64,000 nucleotides of DNA, taken from assembly GCA_045655645.1 (NCBI GenBank), contig JAZOPS010000047.1, positions 3,095-67,094 of the forward strand. The letters run 5' to 3'. Within the stretch, counting starts at the first letter, position 1; each line of letters opens with the position of its first letter. The notes under the pieces are model-generated. The model was not told where the DNA came from. It saw nothing but the letters and a program-made list of their open reading frames with translations, and did not search any database. The DNA comes from Fimenecus sp045655645. GTDB lineage: Bacteria; Bacillota; Clostridia; Oscillospirales; Acutalibacteraceae. The position numbers and the translations under genes were made by a program. This document shows positions 18,001-25,578 of the stretch, in pieces.

Positions 18001-18133
18001 CAGAGAACTTGAGTGGTATAGCATTTTAATTGGCGCAATTCTTACAATTGTATTCTCATTAATAGTGAATTTTGTAATGTATTTCAAACTCAAAAAGATT
18101 GATATGATTGAGTCACTTAAGAGTGTAGAATAA
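15002..18133 (+). CDS. FtsX-family ABC permease with long extracellular coiled coil
   Basis: Permease of 1043 aa. It has one N-terminal membrane helix (about residues 18-38), a beta-rich external domain, a long Glu/Lys/Ala-rich coiled coil (about residues 260-480), then two FtsX domains with three helices each (about 510-650 and 905-1035), separated by a MacB-like periplasmic-type domain. This is the large Firmicute class of FtsX permease. It partners with the ATPase just upstream. The coiled coil must lie outside the cell and could span the wall or contact a partner. Divergent from the TetR operon, which might also control it. Confidence 0.9.
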   Translation: MTKSLRKDFGREIKKNFGRFISILLIAALGVAFYSGIRSAMPAMHKTADKVYDAENFMDIRVIGTLGITQKDLAKIEGVQGVGLAEGSIQKDYICLANSNEIVTKIMSMPKTINDVKVSEGRFPTVYNECVVSREFIDASGLKIGDSVTFTSGSDEDIYDTLAADTYIIVGICSTSYFLNGDMGTSSIGDGIVDGYIVIPEEAFVVDYYTTVHVLVDGVKDLDCYSEEYKEKVQLVIDQIKDISDKRCAIRFSEVRAKSADMLQKAVNDYERAKLVAETELAESYQKLLDTEAMLKDAREKFEEEKKVLANAETELPLRKQQIAEAERDIAEGEKELNRMEASYNEQKVKVQIAKDAYEQMLGDPNVTEMELTEARNALLLVSGIYDTLEKQMKAKRIELEDGKKEVAEGKKTIAEVEKVLADKNTITETEKKLTDSEIELQRGKEQYEIAKQDAIDELADAKEKLSKAEADINNMETPVWYVLDRTSVESNMSFTTDAESIGAIGTVFPIIFFIVAALVALTTMTRMVEEQRTQIGTLKALGYSQKSIAAKYILYALLATLLGGVIGVFVGEFTIPTIIVSAYKMVYYNLQDSVIEFNAVYGITAVVAAIICTVGAAYFACYKTLLGGAADLMRPEAPKAGKRIFLEKIDAIWERLDFGQKAAMRNLFRYKKRFFMTLFGVGGCMALLLVGFGIRDSVSAMANNQYGDVFQFDGVVSVDSTLTRAQRRAMLADISDLSDVESGLQANRTMVYATNSNDAKFENEKNAYMVVPRNIDDFKQFVKLEERTGLLTDLNLSDDGVIITEKYANMLGVGVGDSIFIRKGESDAFPKEVKIAGITENYIFHYIYMTPNLYQTIYNESAELNTIYLKTTDAVNVADFSEQILKINGVNTVVMNETELNDIKDVINRLYFVIVIMILAAGALAFIVLYNLNNINITERRRELATLKLLGFYDSETAAYVFRENLVLTILGTVLGIFLGIILHKFVMITVETDVYMFGRELEWYSILIGAILTIVFSLIVNFVMYFKLKKIDMIESLKSVE

Positions 18134-18168
18134 AACGATTCGAAAATTAGGAAGAAGGGGGAAGGATA

Positions 18169-19413
18169 ATGGGTTATATTAAAAATTTAACAAGTAATAT
18201 GTCTTTCAATGTCAGACGCGAAGAGTTTGAACATTGGGAAGAACCTAAAATAAAAAAAGCATTGCATATTGAATTTGCAACAAAAAACAGTTCAAATGCT
18301 AAAGCTTTTTTGCCCATTGCCTGTGTACTCGCGCTTTTTATAATGTCAGTTTATTCGTTTGGTGTCCATTGGGAACTTTTTGAATTCCAGTTGGACTATG
18401 CGTTGGTTTATCTGGCATTATTCGTAATATCTTTTGTGTTCTATTTTGTTGTAAGACATCAATCAAAAGATATTGAGAAAAATGATAAAAAAATACTTGC
18501 AACAGTAAGCATTCTAACAGCCTTTTATATGGTTTGGGTTTCGTTCTTGTTGTTTGTTAACAGAAATCTTGAAGCGTCAATTATCGTTTATACAGCTACC
18601 ATAGTTATTATTACACAGGGTATTTATCTTGCACCAAGATTTTCAGCATGGTTTGTAACATTGAGTACAACGCTGTTTTTAGTAACTAACTTTACAAGAA
18701 ATGGAATAGAAGACCTTGACTTTGAAGCAACAGTTGGTATCATCGTGTTGTCTTTCGTTTCCTTTGTGGTTTCATATAGCCGTTATTGTAACCGTTGCCG
18801 AGCAGTTTATAATGAAATTCTCATTGTTGAGCAGAATAAACAGCTTGACGATATGGTTAAAGAGTTGCAAGAGCAAAAGGAAATTCTTGAAAAAACCAAT
18901 GAAGAACTTGAAAGTGCTTATGTTCGTGATAGTATGACAGGGCTTTATAATCGTTGGTATTGGAATAAGATTTTTGAAGAAACTCTTGAAGACTGCAAAA
19001 AAGCCGAAAACTTTACAGCAGTCTATATGATGGATGTGGACAATTTCAAGTCCATCAATGACACCAAGGGACATTCAATGGGTGATAAATGCCTTATTGC
19101 CATTGCAGAAGTCCTTGAAAGAGAAACAAAGAATATTGATGATTGTGATGTTTTTAGAATGGGTGGCGAAGAATTTGTTGTTTTCTGTCGTAACATCGAC
19201 AAACCAAACGCAATCAAACTTGCCGATGCAATTCTCAAAAATATTCAGAATATTAAAATTATGGGGCTTGATACAATGCTCACCGTGAGTGTTGGTGTAC
19301 ATATCCAAAAGGTCGAAAACCGAAGTGATATTGAAGAATTCATAGTTAAAGCAGATAAAGCTATGTATGAATCAAAAAATACAGGCAAAAACAAAGTTAC
19401 ATTGTCTTTTTAA
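18169..19413 (+). CDS. Membrane diguanylate cyclase (GGDEF)
   Basis: Protein of 414 aa. About six hydrophobic helices (residues 45-215) form a membrane sensor of unknown ligand. A short coiled coil (about 218-250, rich in QEQKEILEKTNEEL) leads to a GGDEF domain. The active-site motif is GGEEF (near residue 332), with DSMTGLYNRWYW and DVDNFKSINDTKGHSMGD intact, so it should make cyclic di-GMP. The position five residues before the motif reads IDDC, so the usual RxxD inhibitory site is absent. It sits 35 bp after the ABC permease with a GAAGGGGGAAGG site and may be co-transcribed. Confidence 0.9.
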   Translation: MGYIKNLTSNMSFNVRREEFEHWEEPKIKKALHIEFATKNSSNAKAFLPIACVLALFIMSVYSFGVHWELFEFQLDYALVYLALFVISFVFYFVVRHQSKDIEKNDKKILATVSILTAFYMVWVSFLLFVNRNLEASIIVYTATIVIITQGIYLAPRFSAWFVTLSTTLFLVTNFTRNGIEDLDFEATVGIIVLSFVSFVVSYSRYCNRCRAVYNEILIVEQNKQLDDMVKELQEQKEILEKTNEELESAYVRDSMTGLYNRWYWNKIFEETLEDCKKAENFTAVYMMDVDNFKSINDTKGHSMGDKCLIAIAEVLERETKNIDDCDVFRMGGEEFVVFCRNIDKPNAIKLADAILKNIQNIKIMGLDTMLTVSVGVHIQKVENRSDIEEFIVKADKAMYESKNTGKNKVTLSF

Positions 19414-19426
19414 AGGAGAATAAATT

Positions 19427-20020
19427 ATGTTTCATCAGTTAAACGCACCTATTGCAGGTGATAAGGTTGCAACAATCAAAACAAATATGGGCGAAATCAA
19501 AATCAAGCTTTTCCCAGAGTTTGCACCAAAAGCAGTTGAGAATCTTACAACTCATGCAAAGAATGGTTATTATGACGGACTTATTTTCCACCGTGTAATC
19601 AACGACTTTATGATTCAGGGTGGTGACCCAAATGGTACTGGTACAGGTGGACAAAGCATCTGGGGACATTCATTCGAAGACGAATTCACAGGCGAACTTC
19701 ATAATCTCCGTGGTGCTCTTTCAATGGCAAATGCAGGTCCAAACACCAATGGTAGCCAGTTCTTTATCGTTCAGGCAAAAGAAGTTCCAGAAGACTTGCT
19801 TGACCAGATGAGAAGTGCTCGTGAAGACCTTTTTCCAACAGAATGTATCGAAGCATATGAAGAAATGGGTGGAACACCTTGGCTTGATTTCCGTCACACA
19901 GTTTTCGGTCAGGTATTTGAAGGAATGGATGTTGTTGACGCAATCGCAAAAGTTCCTGCTGATTATTTCAACAACAAACCTAAAGAAGATGTAATCATCG
20001 AAACAATTATTATTGAATGA
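19427..20020 (+). CDS. Cyclophilin-type peptidyl-prolyl isomerase
   Basis: Protein of 197 aa. KIKLFPEFAPKAVENL, the catalytic-Arg segment IFHRVINDFMIQGGDP and GALSMANAGPNTNGSQFFI form the complete cyclophilin core. No signal peptide or lipobox is present, so it is cytoplasmic. An insertion of about 25 residues after FFIV (KEVPEDLLDQM to GGTPWLDF) is characteristic of one Clostridial subgroup. AAAGGAG precedes the ATG. Likely role: protein folding. Confidence 0.94.
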   Translation: MFHQLNAPIAGDKVATIKTNMGEIKIKLFPEFAPKAVENLTTHAKNGYYDGLIFHRVINDFMIQGGDPNGTGTGGQSIWGHSFEDEFTGELHNLRGALSMANAGPNTNGSQFFIVQAKEVPEDLLDQMRSAREDLFPTECIEAYEEMGGTPWLDFRHTVFGQVFEGMDVVDAIAKVPADYFNNKPKEDVIIETIIIE

Positions 20021-20030
20021 AAACCTTAAG

Positions 20031-20077
20031 CGCCTCCCTCTGACGAGGGAGGTGTCTGCGTAAGCAGACGGAGGGAG
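20031..20077 (+). repeat. Double-hairpin CTCCCTC/GAGGGAG intergenic repeat
   Basis: The whole 66-bp gap between ppi and the deaminase is filled by two adjacent perfect hairpins. One is CCTCCCTC-TGAC-GAGGGAGG (20033-20052) and the other is GTCTGC-GTAA-GCAGAC (20054-20069); the sequence then ends with GGAGGGAG. That last piece lies 9 nt before the deaminase ATG and acts as its ribosome site, yet it can also pair with the CTCCCTC at 20034. From general familiarity, this looks like a dispersed repeat of gut Clostridia; only one copy is in this window. Confidence 0.7.
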
Positions 20078-20086
20078 AGAAAAAAT

Positions 20087-21382
20087 ATGCTCTTTAAAAA
20101 TATCAGTATTATAAATCCAAATCTTGAAATCGAAAATAATATGTATGTGGGTGTCAAGGGTGATAAAATTGACTATATCGGAATAGTAAAACCACAGGAA
20201 AACTATGGTGAAGAATATGATGGCACAGGCAAAGTGCTTTCATCAGGCTTTGTAAATCTTCATACTCACTCACCAATGACCTTGCTTCGTGGTTATGCTG
20301 AAAATTTGCCACTTGACCGTTGGCTTAACGAAAAGGTTTTCCCATTTGAAGACCGTCTTAACTGTGATAGAGCGTATTACGGTACAATGCTTTCAATCGC
20401 AGAAATGCTCAGTAGTGGTACAACATCTTTTACAGATATGTATTTCTTCGGTGACGGTGTAATGAAAGCCGTAATCGATAGTAAGGCAAAGACCAATTTC
20501 GGCCGTTCAATCGTGAGCTTTGTTGATGAAGATATAGAGAAGAATGACCGTTTTCAGGAAGGTATTTACCTTGCAGAAAAGTATCACAACACTCAGAATG
20601 GCAAAATCAAAATTGATATGAGTCTTCATGCCGAATATACAAACCGACTTTCAATTATTGAGCAGTTTGGTGAATTTACAAAGGGTAAGGACTATATAAA
20701 TCATATTCATTTGTCCGAAACAAAGGCAGAACACGAGAATTGCAAAGCAAAATACGGCAAAACCCCTGCTCGACTTTTTTATGATGCAAAAGTGTTCAAT
20801 AGTCCAACAATTCTTGCTCATTGTGTGTGGGTTGAAGAGGGCGATATGGATATTTTTAAAGAAATGGGTGTAACTGTTGCACATTGTCCTGCAAGTAATA
20901 TGAAACTCGGTAGTGGCTTCTGTGACACCTATAAATTACTCCAAAAAGGTGTTAATATCGGTATCGGTACAGACTCTGCAGCAAGTAATAACGGACTTGA
21001 TATTATGCGTGAGATGTATCTTGCTGCACTCTTGCCAAAGGGTGTTAACAATCAGGCTGATATTGTGACTCCACAGGATGTTTACAGAATGGCAACTGTC
21101 AATGGCTATAAAGCACAGGGCAGAATGGACTGTGGTGAAATCAAGGTTGGTAACAAGGCGGACCTTGTTGTGATTGATATGACAACACCGAATATGTATC
21201 CCGATTTTGATATACTTAATAATATGGTATATTCTGCAAACAAGAGTAATGTAGTCCTTACAATGGTTGATGGTGAAGTCCTTTATAAAAATGGTGAATT
21301 CACAACTATTGATGTTGAAAAAATGGGCTATGAAGTAAGCAAATTAGTTCGCGAAGTAGTAAACGAGGTTAATGCACAATGA
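20087..21382 (+). CDS. mtaD: Methylthioadenosine / S-adenosylhomocysteine / 5'-deoxyadenosine deaminase
   Basis: Amidohydrolase of 431 aa with the metal motif HTHSPM (about residue 57), the LRGYAENLPLDRWLNE segment, later HxxE and H ligands, and GTDSAASNNGLD. This is the MtaD/DadD type that deaminates the adenine of MTA, SAH or 5'-deoxyadenosine to hypoxanthine. The following two genes, a purine nucleoside phosphorylase and an MTR-1-P isomerase, complete a salvage route and support this substrate class. It overlaps the phosphorylase by 4 nt. Confidence 0.9.
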   Translation: MLFKNISIINPNLEIENNMYVGVKGDKIDYIGIVKPQENYGEEYDGTGKVLSSGFVNLHTHSPMTLLRGYAENLPLDRWLNEKVFPFEDRLNCDRAYYGTMLSIAEMLSSGTTSFTDMYFFGDGVMKAVIDSKAKTNFGRSIVSFVDEDIEKNDRFQEGIYLAEKYHNTQNGKIKIDMSLHAEYTNRLSIIEQFGEFTKGKDYINHIHLSETKAEHENCKAKYGKTPARLFYDAKVFNSPTILAHCVWVEEGDMDIFKEMGVTVAHCPASNMKLGSGFCDTYKLLQKGVNIGIGTDSAASNNGLDIMREMYLAALLPKGVNNQADIVTPQDVYRMATVNGYKAQGRMDCGEIKVGNKADLVVIDMTTPNMYPDFDILNNMVYSANKSNVVLTMVDGEVLYKNGEFTTIDVEKMGYEVSKLVREVVNEVNAQ

Positions 21383-22182
21383 TTACAAAAGCGGTTGAAT
21401 TTATAAAATCAAAAATTACTGGTGACTTTGAAATCGGTATCATTTTAGGTAGTGGACTTGGCACTCTCGGTGAAAAAATCGAAAATCCACAGTATGTGGA
21501 CTATGCCGATATTCCGAATTTCCCTGTTTCCACAGCACCCGGACATGTTGGCAGATTTGTTTTCGGTACACTCAATGGTAAAAAAGTTATGTGTATGCAA
21601 GGCAGAATTCATTTGTATGAAGGCTATCCTGTAGAAAATGTTGTAATGCCAATTCGTGTTATGAAAATGATGGGTGTTAAAAAACTTATCGTTACAAATG
21701 CAGCAGGTGGTATCAACGAAAGCTTTGATGTTGGTGATATTATGGTTATTACTGACCATATCAATTTTACAGGTAGAAATTGTCTTATAGGTAAAAACGA
21801 CGATGATTTTGGTTGCCGTTTTCCTGATATGAGCTTTGCTTATGCACCAGCTCTTCGTGAAACTGCATTCAATTGTGCAGAAAAATTATGTATGAAACTT
21901 CAACAGGGTGTGTATATCGGTTGTACAGGACCTTCTTATGAAACACCAGCTGAAATTCGTGCATTCAGAATTATGGGAGCTGATACTGTTGGCATGTCAA
22001 CAGTACAAGAAGTAATCGCAGCAAATCATTGTGGTATAGATGTCCTTGGTTTCTCACTTGTTTCAAATAAGGCAGCAGGACTTTCAGGCGAAAGACTTAC
22101 TGAAGAAGAAGTTCTCACAATCGGCAGACAAAAGAGTGAAGAAATGCAAAAACTCATTACTGAAATAGTAGGTGAATTCTGA
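21379..22182 (+). CDS. Purine nucleoside phosphorylase (trimeric type)
   Basis: Protein of 267 aa with ILGSGLGTLGEKI, TAPGHVGRFVFG, VTNAAGGIN and GPSYETPAEIRAFR, the standard motifs of the 6-oxopurine-specific PNP/MTAP family. In this operon it would cleave the deaminated product (methylthioinosine or 5'-deoxyinosine) with phosphate to give hypoxanthine and a 5-modified ribose 1-phosphate. The 6-oxopurine preference agrees with a deaminase acting first. It overlaps mtnA by one base (TGATG). Confidence 0.92.
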   Translation: MITKAVEFIKSKITGDFEIGIILGSGLGTLGEKIENPQYVDYADIPNFPVSTAPGHVGRFVFGTLNGKKVMCMQGRIHLYEGYPVENVVMPIRVMKMMGVKKLIVTNAAGGINESFDVGDIMVITDHINFTGRNCLIGKNDDDFGCRFPDMSFAYAPALRETAFNCAEKLCMKLQQGVYIGCTGPSYETPAEIRAFRIMGADTVGMSTVQEVIAANHCGIDVLGFSLVSNKAAGLSGERLTEEEVLTIGRQKSEEMQKLITEIVGEF

Positions 22183-23213
22183 TGTTTTTAAATGGTGCAT
22201 CTGTTGGCTTTGATACTGTAAATAATAAAGCAGTTTTCATTGACCAGACACTTTTACCAACTGAATATAAAGAAGTTTTCACCGATGATTTCACTGAGAT
22301 GTTTGATGCAATAAAGTTTCTCAAGGTTCGTGGTGCACCTGCAATAGGTGTTTTTACTGCAATATCTTTGGCTGTGCTTATGAACAAGAGCAAAGCCGAT
22401 ACATACGAAAAATTTCTTGCAGAATTGAAAGACTACTGTGAAAAACTCATTTTATGCCGACCAACCGCAGTTAATCTTAAATGGGCAACAGAAGAATTAC
22501 TTAATATCGCAGAAAAAAGTAACGCAGAAAACTTTAAGTCAAGGCTTACAAACCAAGTATTAAAAATGATTGAAGACGACATCGCAATTTGTCGAAAAAT
22601 CGGCGAATACGGTGCAGAATTGCTTAAAAATTCAAGTGCTATTCTCACTCATTGCAACGCAGGGCGCTTGGCAACAGTAAAATATGGCACGGCACTAGCA
22701 CCTATATATGTTACGAAAGAAAATGGTCATAATATCAAAGTCTATGCAGACGAAACACGACCACTTTTGCAGGGCGCAAGACTTACAGCATTTGAACTTT
22801 GCGATGCAGGTATTGATACAACTGTAATCTGTGATAATATGGTGTCTTATGTAATGAAAAACGGATTGGTTGATGCTGTTTTAGTGGGCTGTGACCGAGT
22901 AGCGCTCAATGGTGATACTGCAAACAAAATCGGCACAAGTGGTGTGGCAATTCTTGCAAAACATTATAATATTCCTTTCTATGTTTGCATGCCTTTCTCA
23001 ACCTTTGATAAAAACATCAAAACAGGTGATGATATAGTAATTGAAATGCGAAATGGTGACGAAATAGGGGAAATATGGTATAAAAATAAAATGCTTCCAC
23101 AAGAAGCAAAAACACTTAACCCTGCTTTTGATATTACCGACAATTCATTTATAACTGCATTTATTACTGAAAAAGGTGTTTTCACACCGAACGAGATAAA
23201 AAAATATATTTAA
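22182..23213 (+). CDS. mtnA: S-methyl-5-thioribose-1-phosphate isomerase
   Basis: Protein of 343 aa. RGAPAIGV, THCNAGRLATVKYGTALAPI (catalytic Cys) and GCDRVALNGDTANKIGT (catalytic Asp) are the full MtnA signature, separating it from eIF2B subunits. It converts 5-methylthioribose 1-phosphate to the ribulose form and can act on 5-deoxyribose 1-phosphate as well. None of the later methionine-salvage genes (mtnB, C, D) are nearby, so the product may go to an aldolase encoded elsewhere. Confidence 0.95.
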   Translation: MFLNGASVGFDTVNNKAVFIDQTLLPTEYKEVFTDDFTEMFDAIKFLKVRGAPAIGVFTAISLAVLMNKSKADTYEKFLAELKDYCEKLILCRPTAVNLKWATEELLNIAEKSNAENFKSRLTNQVLKMIEDDIAICRKIGEYGAELLKNSSAILTHCNAGRLATVKYGTALAPIYVTKENGHNIKVYADETRPLLQGARLTAFELCDAGIDTTVICDNMVSYVMKNGLVDAVLVGCDRVALNGDTANKIGTSGVAILAKHYNIPFYVCMPFSTFDKNIKTGDDIVIEMRNGDEIGEIWYKNKMLPQEAKTLNPAFDITDNSFITAFITEKGVFTPNEIKKYI

Positions 23214-23217
23214 ATCA

Positions 23218-23258
23218 AAAATCCCCCAGATTACTCTTGAAAAATCGGGGGATTTATT
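23218..23258 (+). terminator. Terminator of the mtaD-mtnA operon
   Basis: Stem AAATCCCCC (23219-23227) with GGGGGATTT (23247-23255), about 19-nt loop. The downstream tract is only moderately T-rich. The loop contains the -35 box of the next promoter. Confidence 0.7.
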
Positions 23259-23265
23259 GTATAAT
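23237..23265 (+). promoter_or_regulatory. fucO promoter lying inside the upstream terminator
   Basis: TTGAAA (23237-23242), 17-bp spacer, TATAAT (23260-23265). The -35 box lies in the loop of the preceding terminator. A small inverted repeat TCAGAC-TTT-GTCTGA (about 23284-23298) lies in the leader just before the GGAGG site. Confidence 0.8.
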
Positions 23266-23318
23266 GTTATTGTTAAATTTTTGTCAGACTTTGTCTGATT
23301 TATGGAGGTAAAATTATT

Positions 23319-24467
23319 ATGGCAAATCGTTTTGTACTTAACGAAACATCTTATCACGGCAAAGGCGCAATCGCTGCTATTGCTGACGAAATCAAAGCAA
23401 GAGGCTTTAAAAAGGCTTTCGTTTGCTCTGACCCTGACCTTATCAAGTTCGGCGTTACAAAAAAGGTGACAGATATTCTTGATGGTGCAGAAATCGCATA
23501 CGAAATCTTCTCAGATATCAAACCAAACCCAACAATTGAAAATGTACAGACTGGTGTTGAGGCTTTCAAAGCAGCAGGTACAGATTGTATCGTAGCAATC
23601 GGTGGTGGTTCTTCAATGGACACAGCAAAGGCTATTGGTATCATCATCACTAACCCAGAATTTGCTGATGTTCGTTCACTTGAAGGTGTAGCACCAACAA
23701 AGAATCCTTGCGTTCCAATTATCGCAGTTCCAACAACAGCAGGTACAGCAGCAGAAGTTACAATCAACTATGTTATCACAGACGTAGAAAAAGACAGAAA
23801 AATGGTTTGTGTTGACGTTCATGACATTCCTGTTGTAGCAGTTGTTGACCCTGATATGATGGCAACAATGCCAAAGGGACTTACAGCAGCAACAGGTATG
23901 GATGCTCTCACACACGCTATCGAAGGTTACATCACAAAGGGTGCTTGGGAACTTTCAGATATGTTCCACATCAAGGCTATCGAAATTATTGCAAAATCAC
24001 TTCGTGGTGCAGTTGAAAACACAGACGAAGGCAGAGAGGGTATGGCTCTCGGTCAGTATGTTGCAGGTATGGGCTTCTCAAACGTTGGTCTTGGTATCGT
24101 TCACTCAATGGCTCATCCTCTCGGTGCTCTTTATGACACACCTCACGGTGTTGCAAATGCAATTATTCTTCCAACAGTTATGGAATATAATGCTCCTGCA
24201 ACAGGTGAAAAATATAGAGATATCGCAAAAGCTATGGGTGTAGATGGTGTTGACGCTATGAGCCTTGAAGATGCAAGAAAGGCTGCAATCGACGCTGTTA
24301 AACAGCTTTCAGTTGATGTTGGTATCCCAACAGACCTTAAAGAAATCGTTAAAGCTGAAGATATCGACTTCCTTTCACAGTCTGCATTTGATGATGCTTG
24401 CCGTCCAGGTAACCCAAGAGATACAAGCGTTGCAGAAATCAAAGAACTCTATCTTTCACTTATGTAA
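23319..24467 (+). CDS. fucO: Lactaldehyde reductase / iron-containing alcohol dehydrogenase
   Basis: Group III Fe-dependent alcohol dehydrogenase of 382 aa, strikingly like E. coli FucO along its length (MANR start, NNPEFADVRSLEG-type segment, PTTAGTAAEVTINYVITD, CVDxHDIP). The NAD-binding GGGSSMDTAKA is near residue 95. Iron ligands are Asp195 and His199 in MDALTHAIEGY, and two His in VHSMAHPLGALYDTPHG. It would reduce short aldehydes (lactaldehyde, acetaldehyde) with NADH. No fuc/rha sugar genes are near. Its place after the mtnA operon suggests acetaldehyde or methylthioacetaldehyde as possible substrates. It has its own promoter and terminator. Confidence 0.93.
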   Translation: MANRFVLNETSYHGKGAIAAIADEIKARGFKKAFVCSDPDLIKFGVTKKVTDILDGAEIAYEIFSDIKPNPTIENVQTGVEAFKAAGTDCIVAIGGGSSMDTAKAIGIIITNPEFADVRSLEGVAPTKNPCVPIIAVPTTAGTAAEVTINYVITDVEKDRKMVCVDVHDIPVVAVVDPDMMATMPKGLTAATGMDALTHAIEGYITKGAWELSDMFHIKAIEIIAKSLRGAVENTDEGREGMALGQYVAGMGFSNVGLGIVHSMAHPLGALYDTPHGVANAIILPTVMEYNAPATGEKYRDIAKAMGVDGVDAMSLEDARKAAIDAVKQLSVDVGIPTDLKEIVKAEDIDFLSQSAFDDACRPGNPRDTSVAEIKELYLSLM

Positions 24468-24485
24468 TTTAAAATTTCATCAATT

Positions 24486-24515
24486 AAGACGGGGATAATA
24501 CCCCGTCTTTTTTTG
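24486..24515 (+). terminator. Intrinsic terminator after fucO
   Basis: AAGACGGGG (24486-24494), loop ATAATA, CCCCGTCTT (24501-24509), then a T run to 24515. Confidence 0.92.
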
Positions 24516-24597
24516 TGCAAATCAAATTCGAATTTGTGGATTTCGTTTGTTTTGCCCTTACCCCGACATCAAAAAATGTTAACCAATTTTTACCCTG

Positions 24598-24654
24598 TTG
24601 ACAACACTTAAATACCATGATATAATACATTTAACATTTAAGTTAAATGTTAAA
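24598..24654 (+). promoter_or_regulatory. sdpRI promoter and perfect ArsR-type operator
   Basis: TTGACA (24598-24603), 17-bp spacer, TATAAT (24621-24626): an ideal promoter. Three bases later a perfect 12-1-12 palindrome, TTTAACATTTAA-G-TTAAATGTTAAA (24630-24654), covers the expected transcription start and touches the AAAGGAG ribosome site. This is the classical placement for an autorepressor operator. Confidence 0.9.
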
Positions 24655-24665
24655 GGAGTGGACTT

Positions 24666-24941
24666 ATGGGAATTCAAAACACATTAAAAGCCCTTTCTGA
24701 CCCAGTACGCAGAGAAATACTCAATATGCTTAAAAACGGACAAATGTCAGCAGGGGAAATTACAGAAAAATTCGATATAACTGGTGCTGCGATTTCTCGT
24801 CATCTTTCCGTATTAAAAGAAGCCGACCTTGTCCGTGATAAAAGGGATGGAAAATTCATAATCTATGAATTGAATGCATCTGTCCTTGAAGAAATTATGC
24901 TTTGGATAACTGATTTGAAAGGAGATAGCAATAATGATTAA
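24666..24941 (+). CDS. sdpR: ArsR-family autorepressor, SdpR-like
   Basis: Protein of 91 aa forming one winged helix-turn-helix: LSDPVRREILNML at the start, the recognition helix ITGAAISRHLSVLKEADL (about residues 37-55), and the wing DKRDGKFIIYEL. No metal-binding cysteines, so it is not a metal sensor. It pairs with an SdpI-family membrane protein, overlapping it by 8 nt, as in the B. subtilis sdpRI signalling pair. The perfect palindrome upstream is its likely target. Confidence 0.9.
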   Translation: MGIQNTLKALSDPVRREILNMLKNGQMSAGEITEKFDITGAAISRHLSVLKEADLVRDKRDGKFIIYELNASVLEEIMLWITDLKGDSNND

Positions 24942-25572
24942 GAAGAATTTACCCAAATTAATAATTACATCGTTGATAATTCTTATACCAATAGTTGTTG
25001 GTCTTGCTTTGTGGGATAAATTGCCTGAGCAAGTCCCTGTACATTGGGATATAAATGGTGCAGTTGATGGTTATGCTAATAAAACGCAAGCAGTATTTGC
25101 GATGCCTTTGGTGTTAGTTGCGTTTCAATGGATTTGTGTTTTAGGAACATCGCTTGACCCTAAAAAACAGAATGTTAACGATAAATTGTTTACTCTTATT
25201 TTGTGGATTATTCCTATTATATCCCTACTTTGCAACTCAATGGTGTATGCAACAGCGTTAGGTCATAAGGTCAGCGTTGAAATAATTATGCCACTATTTA
25301 TGGGTGCATTATTTGTTATAATTGGCAACTATATGCCTAAATGCAAACAGAGTTATACAGTTGGCATCAAACTTCCTTGGACTTTAGATGACGAAGAAAA
25401 CTGGAATAAAACACATCGAATGGCAGGTTTTCTTTGGGTAATCGGTGGCGTTGTAATAATGGCAACAGCGTTTTTAGGCGCATTCTGGCTTTTCTTTGTT
25501 GTGCTTATACCAATGGTAATTATCCCATTCGTTTATTCCTATCTTCTCTATAAAAAGAACAAAACTGAATAA
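24934..25572 (+). CDS. sdpI: SdpI-family membrane protein (DUF1648)
   Basis: Protein of 212 aa with six predicted membrane helices. The N-terminal DUF1648 motif reads KLPEQVPVHWDINGAVDGYA (residues about 30-49). The C-terminal SdpI part contains GNYMPKCKQSYTVGIKLPW and a W-x-KTHR motif. In B. subtilis SdpI gives immunity to the SDP toxin and sequesters SdpR at the membrane. No toxin gene (sdpABC) is here, so this may be an orphan immunity or signalling pair, as is common in Clostridia. Confidence 0.9.
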   Translation: MIKKNLPKLIITSLIILIPIVVGLALWDKLPEQVPVHWDINGAVDGYANKTQAVFAMPLVLVAFQWICVLGTSLDPKKQNVNDKLFTLILWIIPIISLLCNSMVYATALGHKVSVEIIMPLFMGALFVIIGNYMPKCKQSYTVGIKLPWTLDDEENWNKTHRMAGFLWVIGGVVIMATAFLGAFWLFFVVLIPMVIIPFVYSYLLYKKNKTE

Positions 25573-25578
25573 AGCATT

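Noticed and set aside
23270..23287. Rex operator before fucO
   Set aside because: Only one half (TTGTTAA) fits; the second half reads TTTGTCA in place of TTAACAA. Kept as a remark only.
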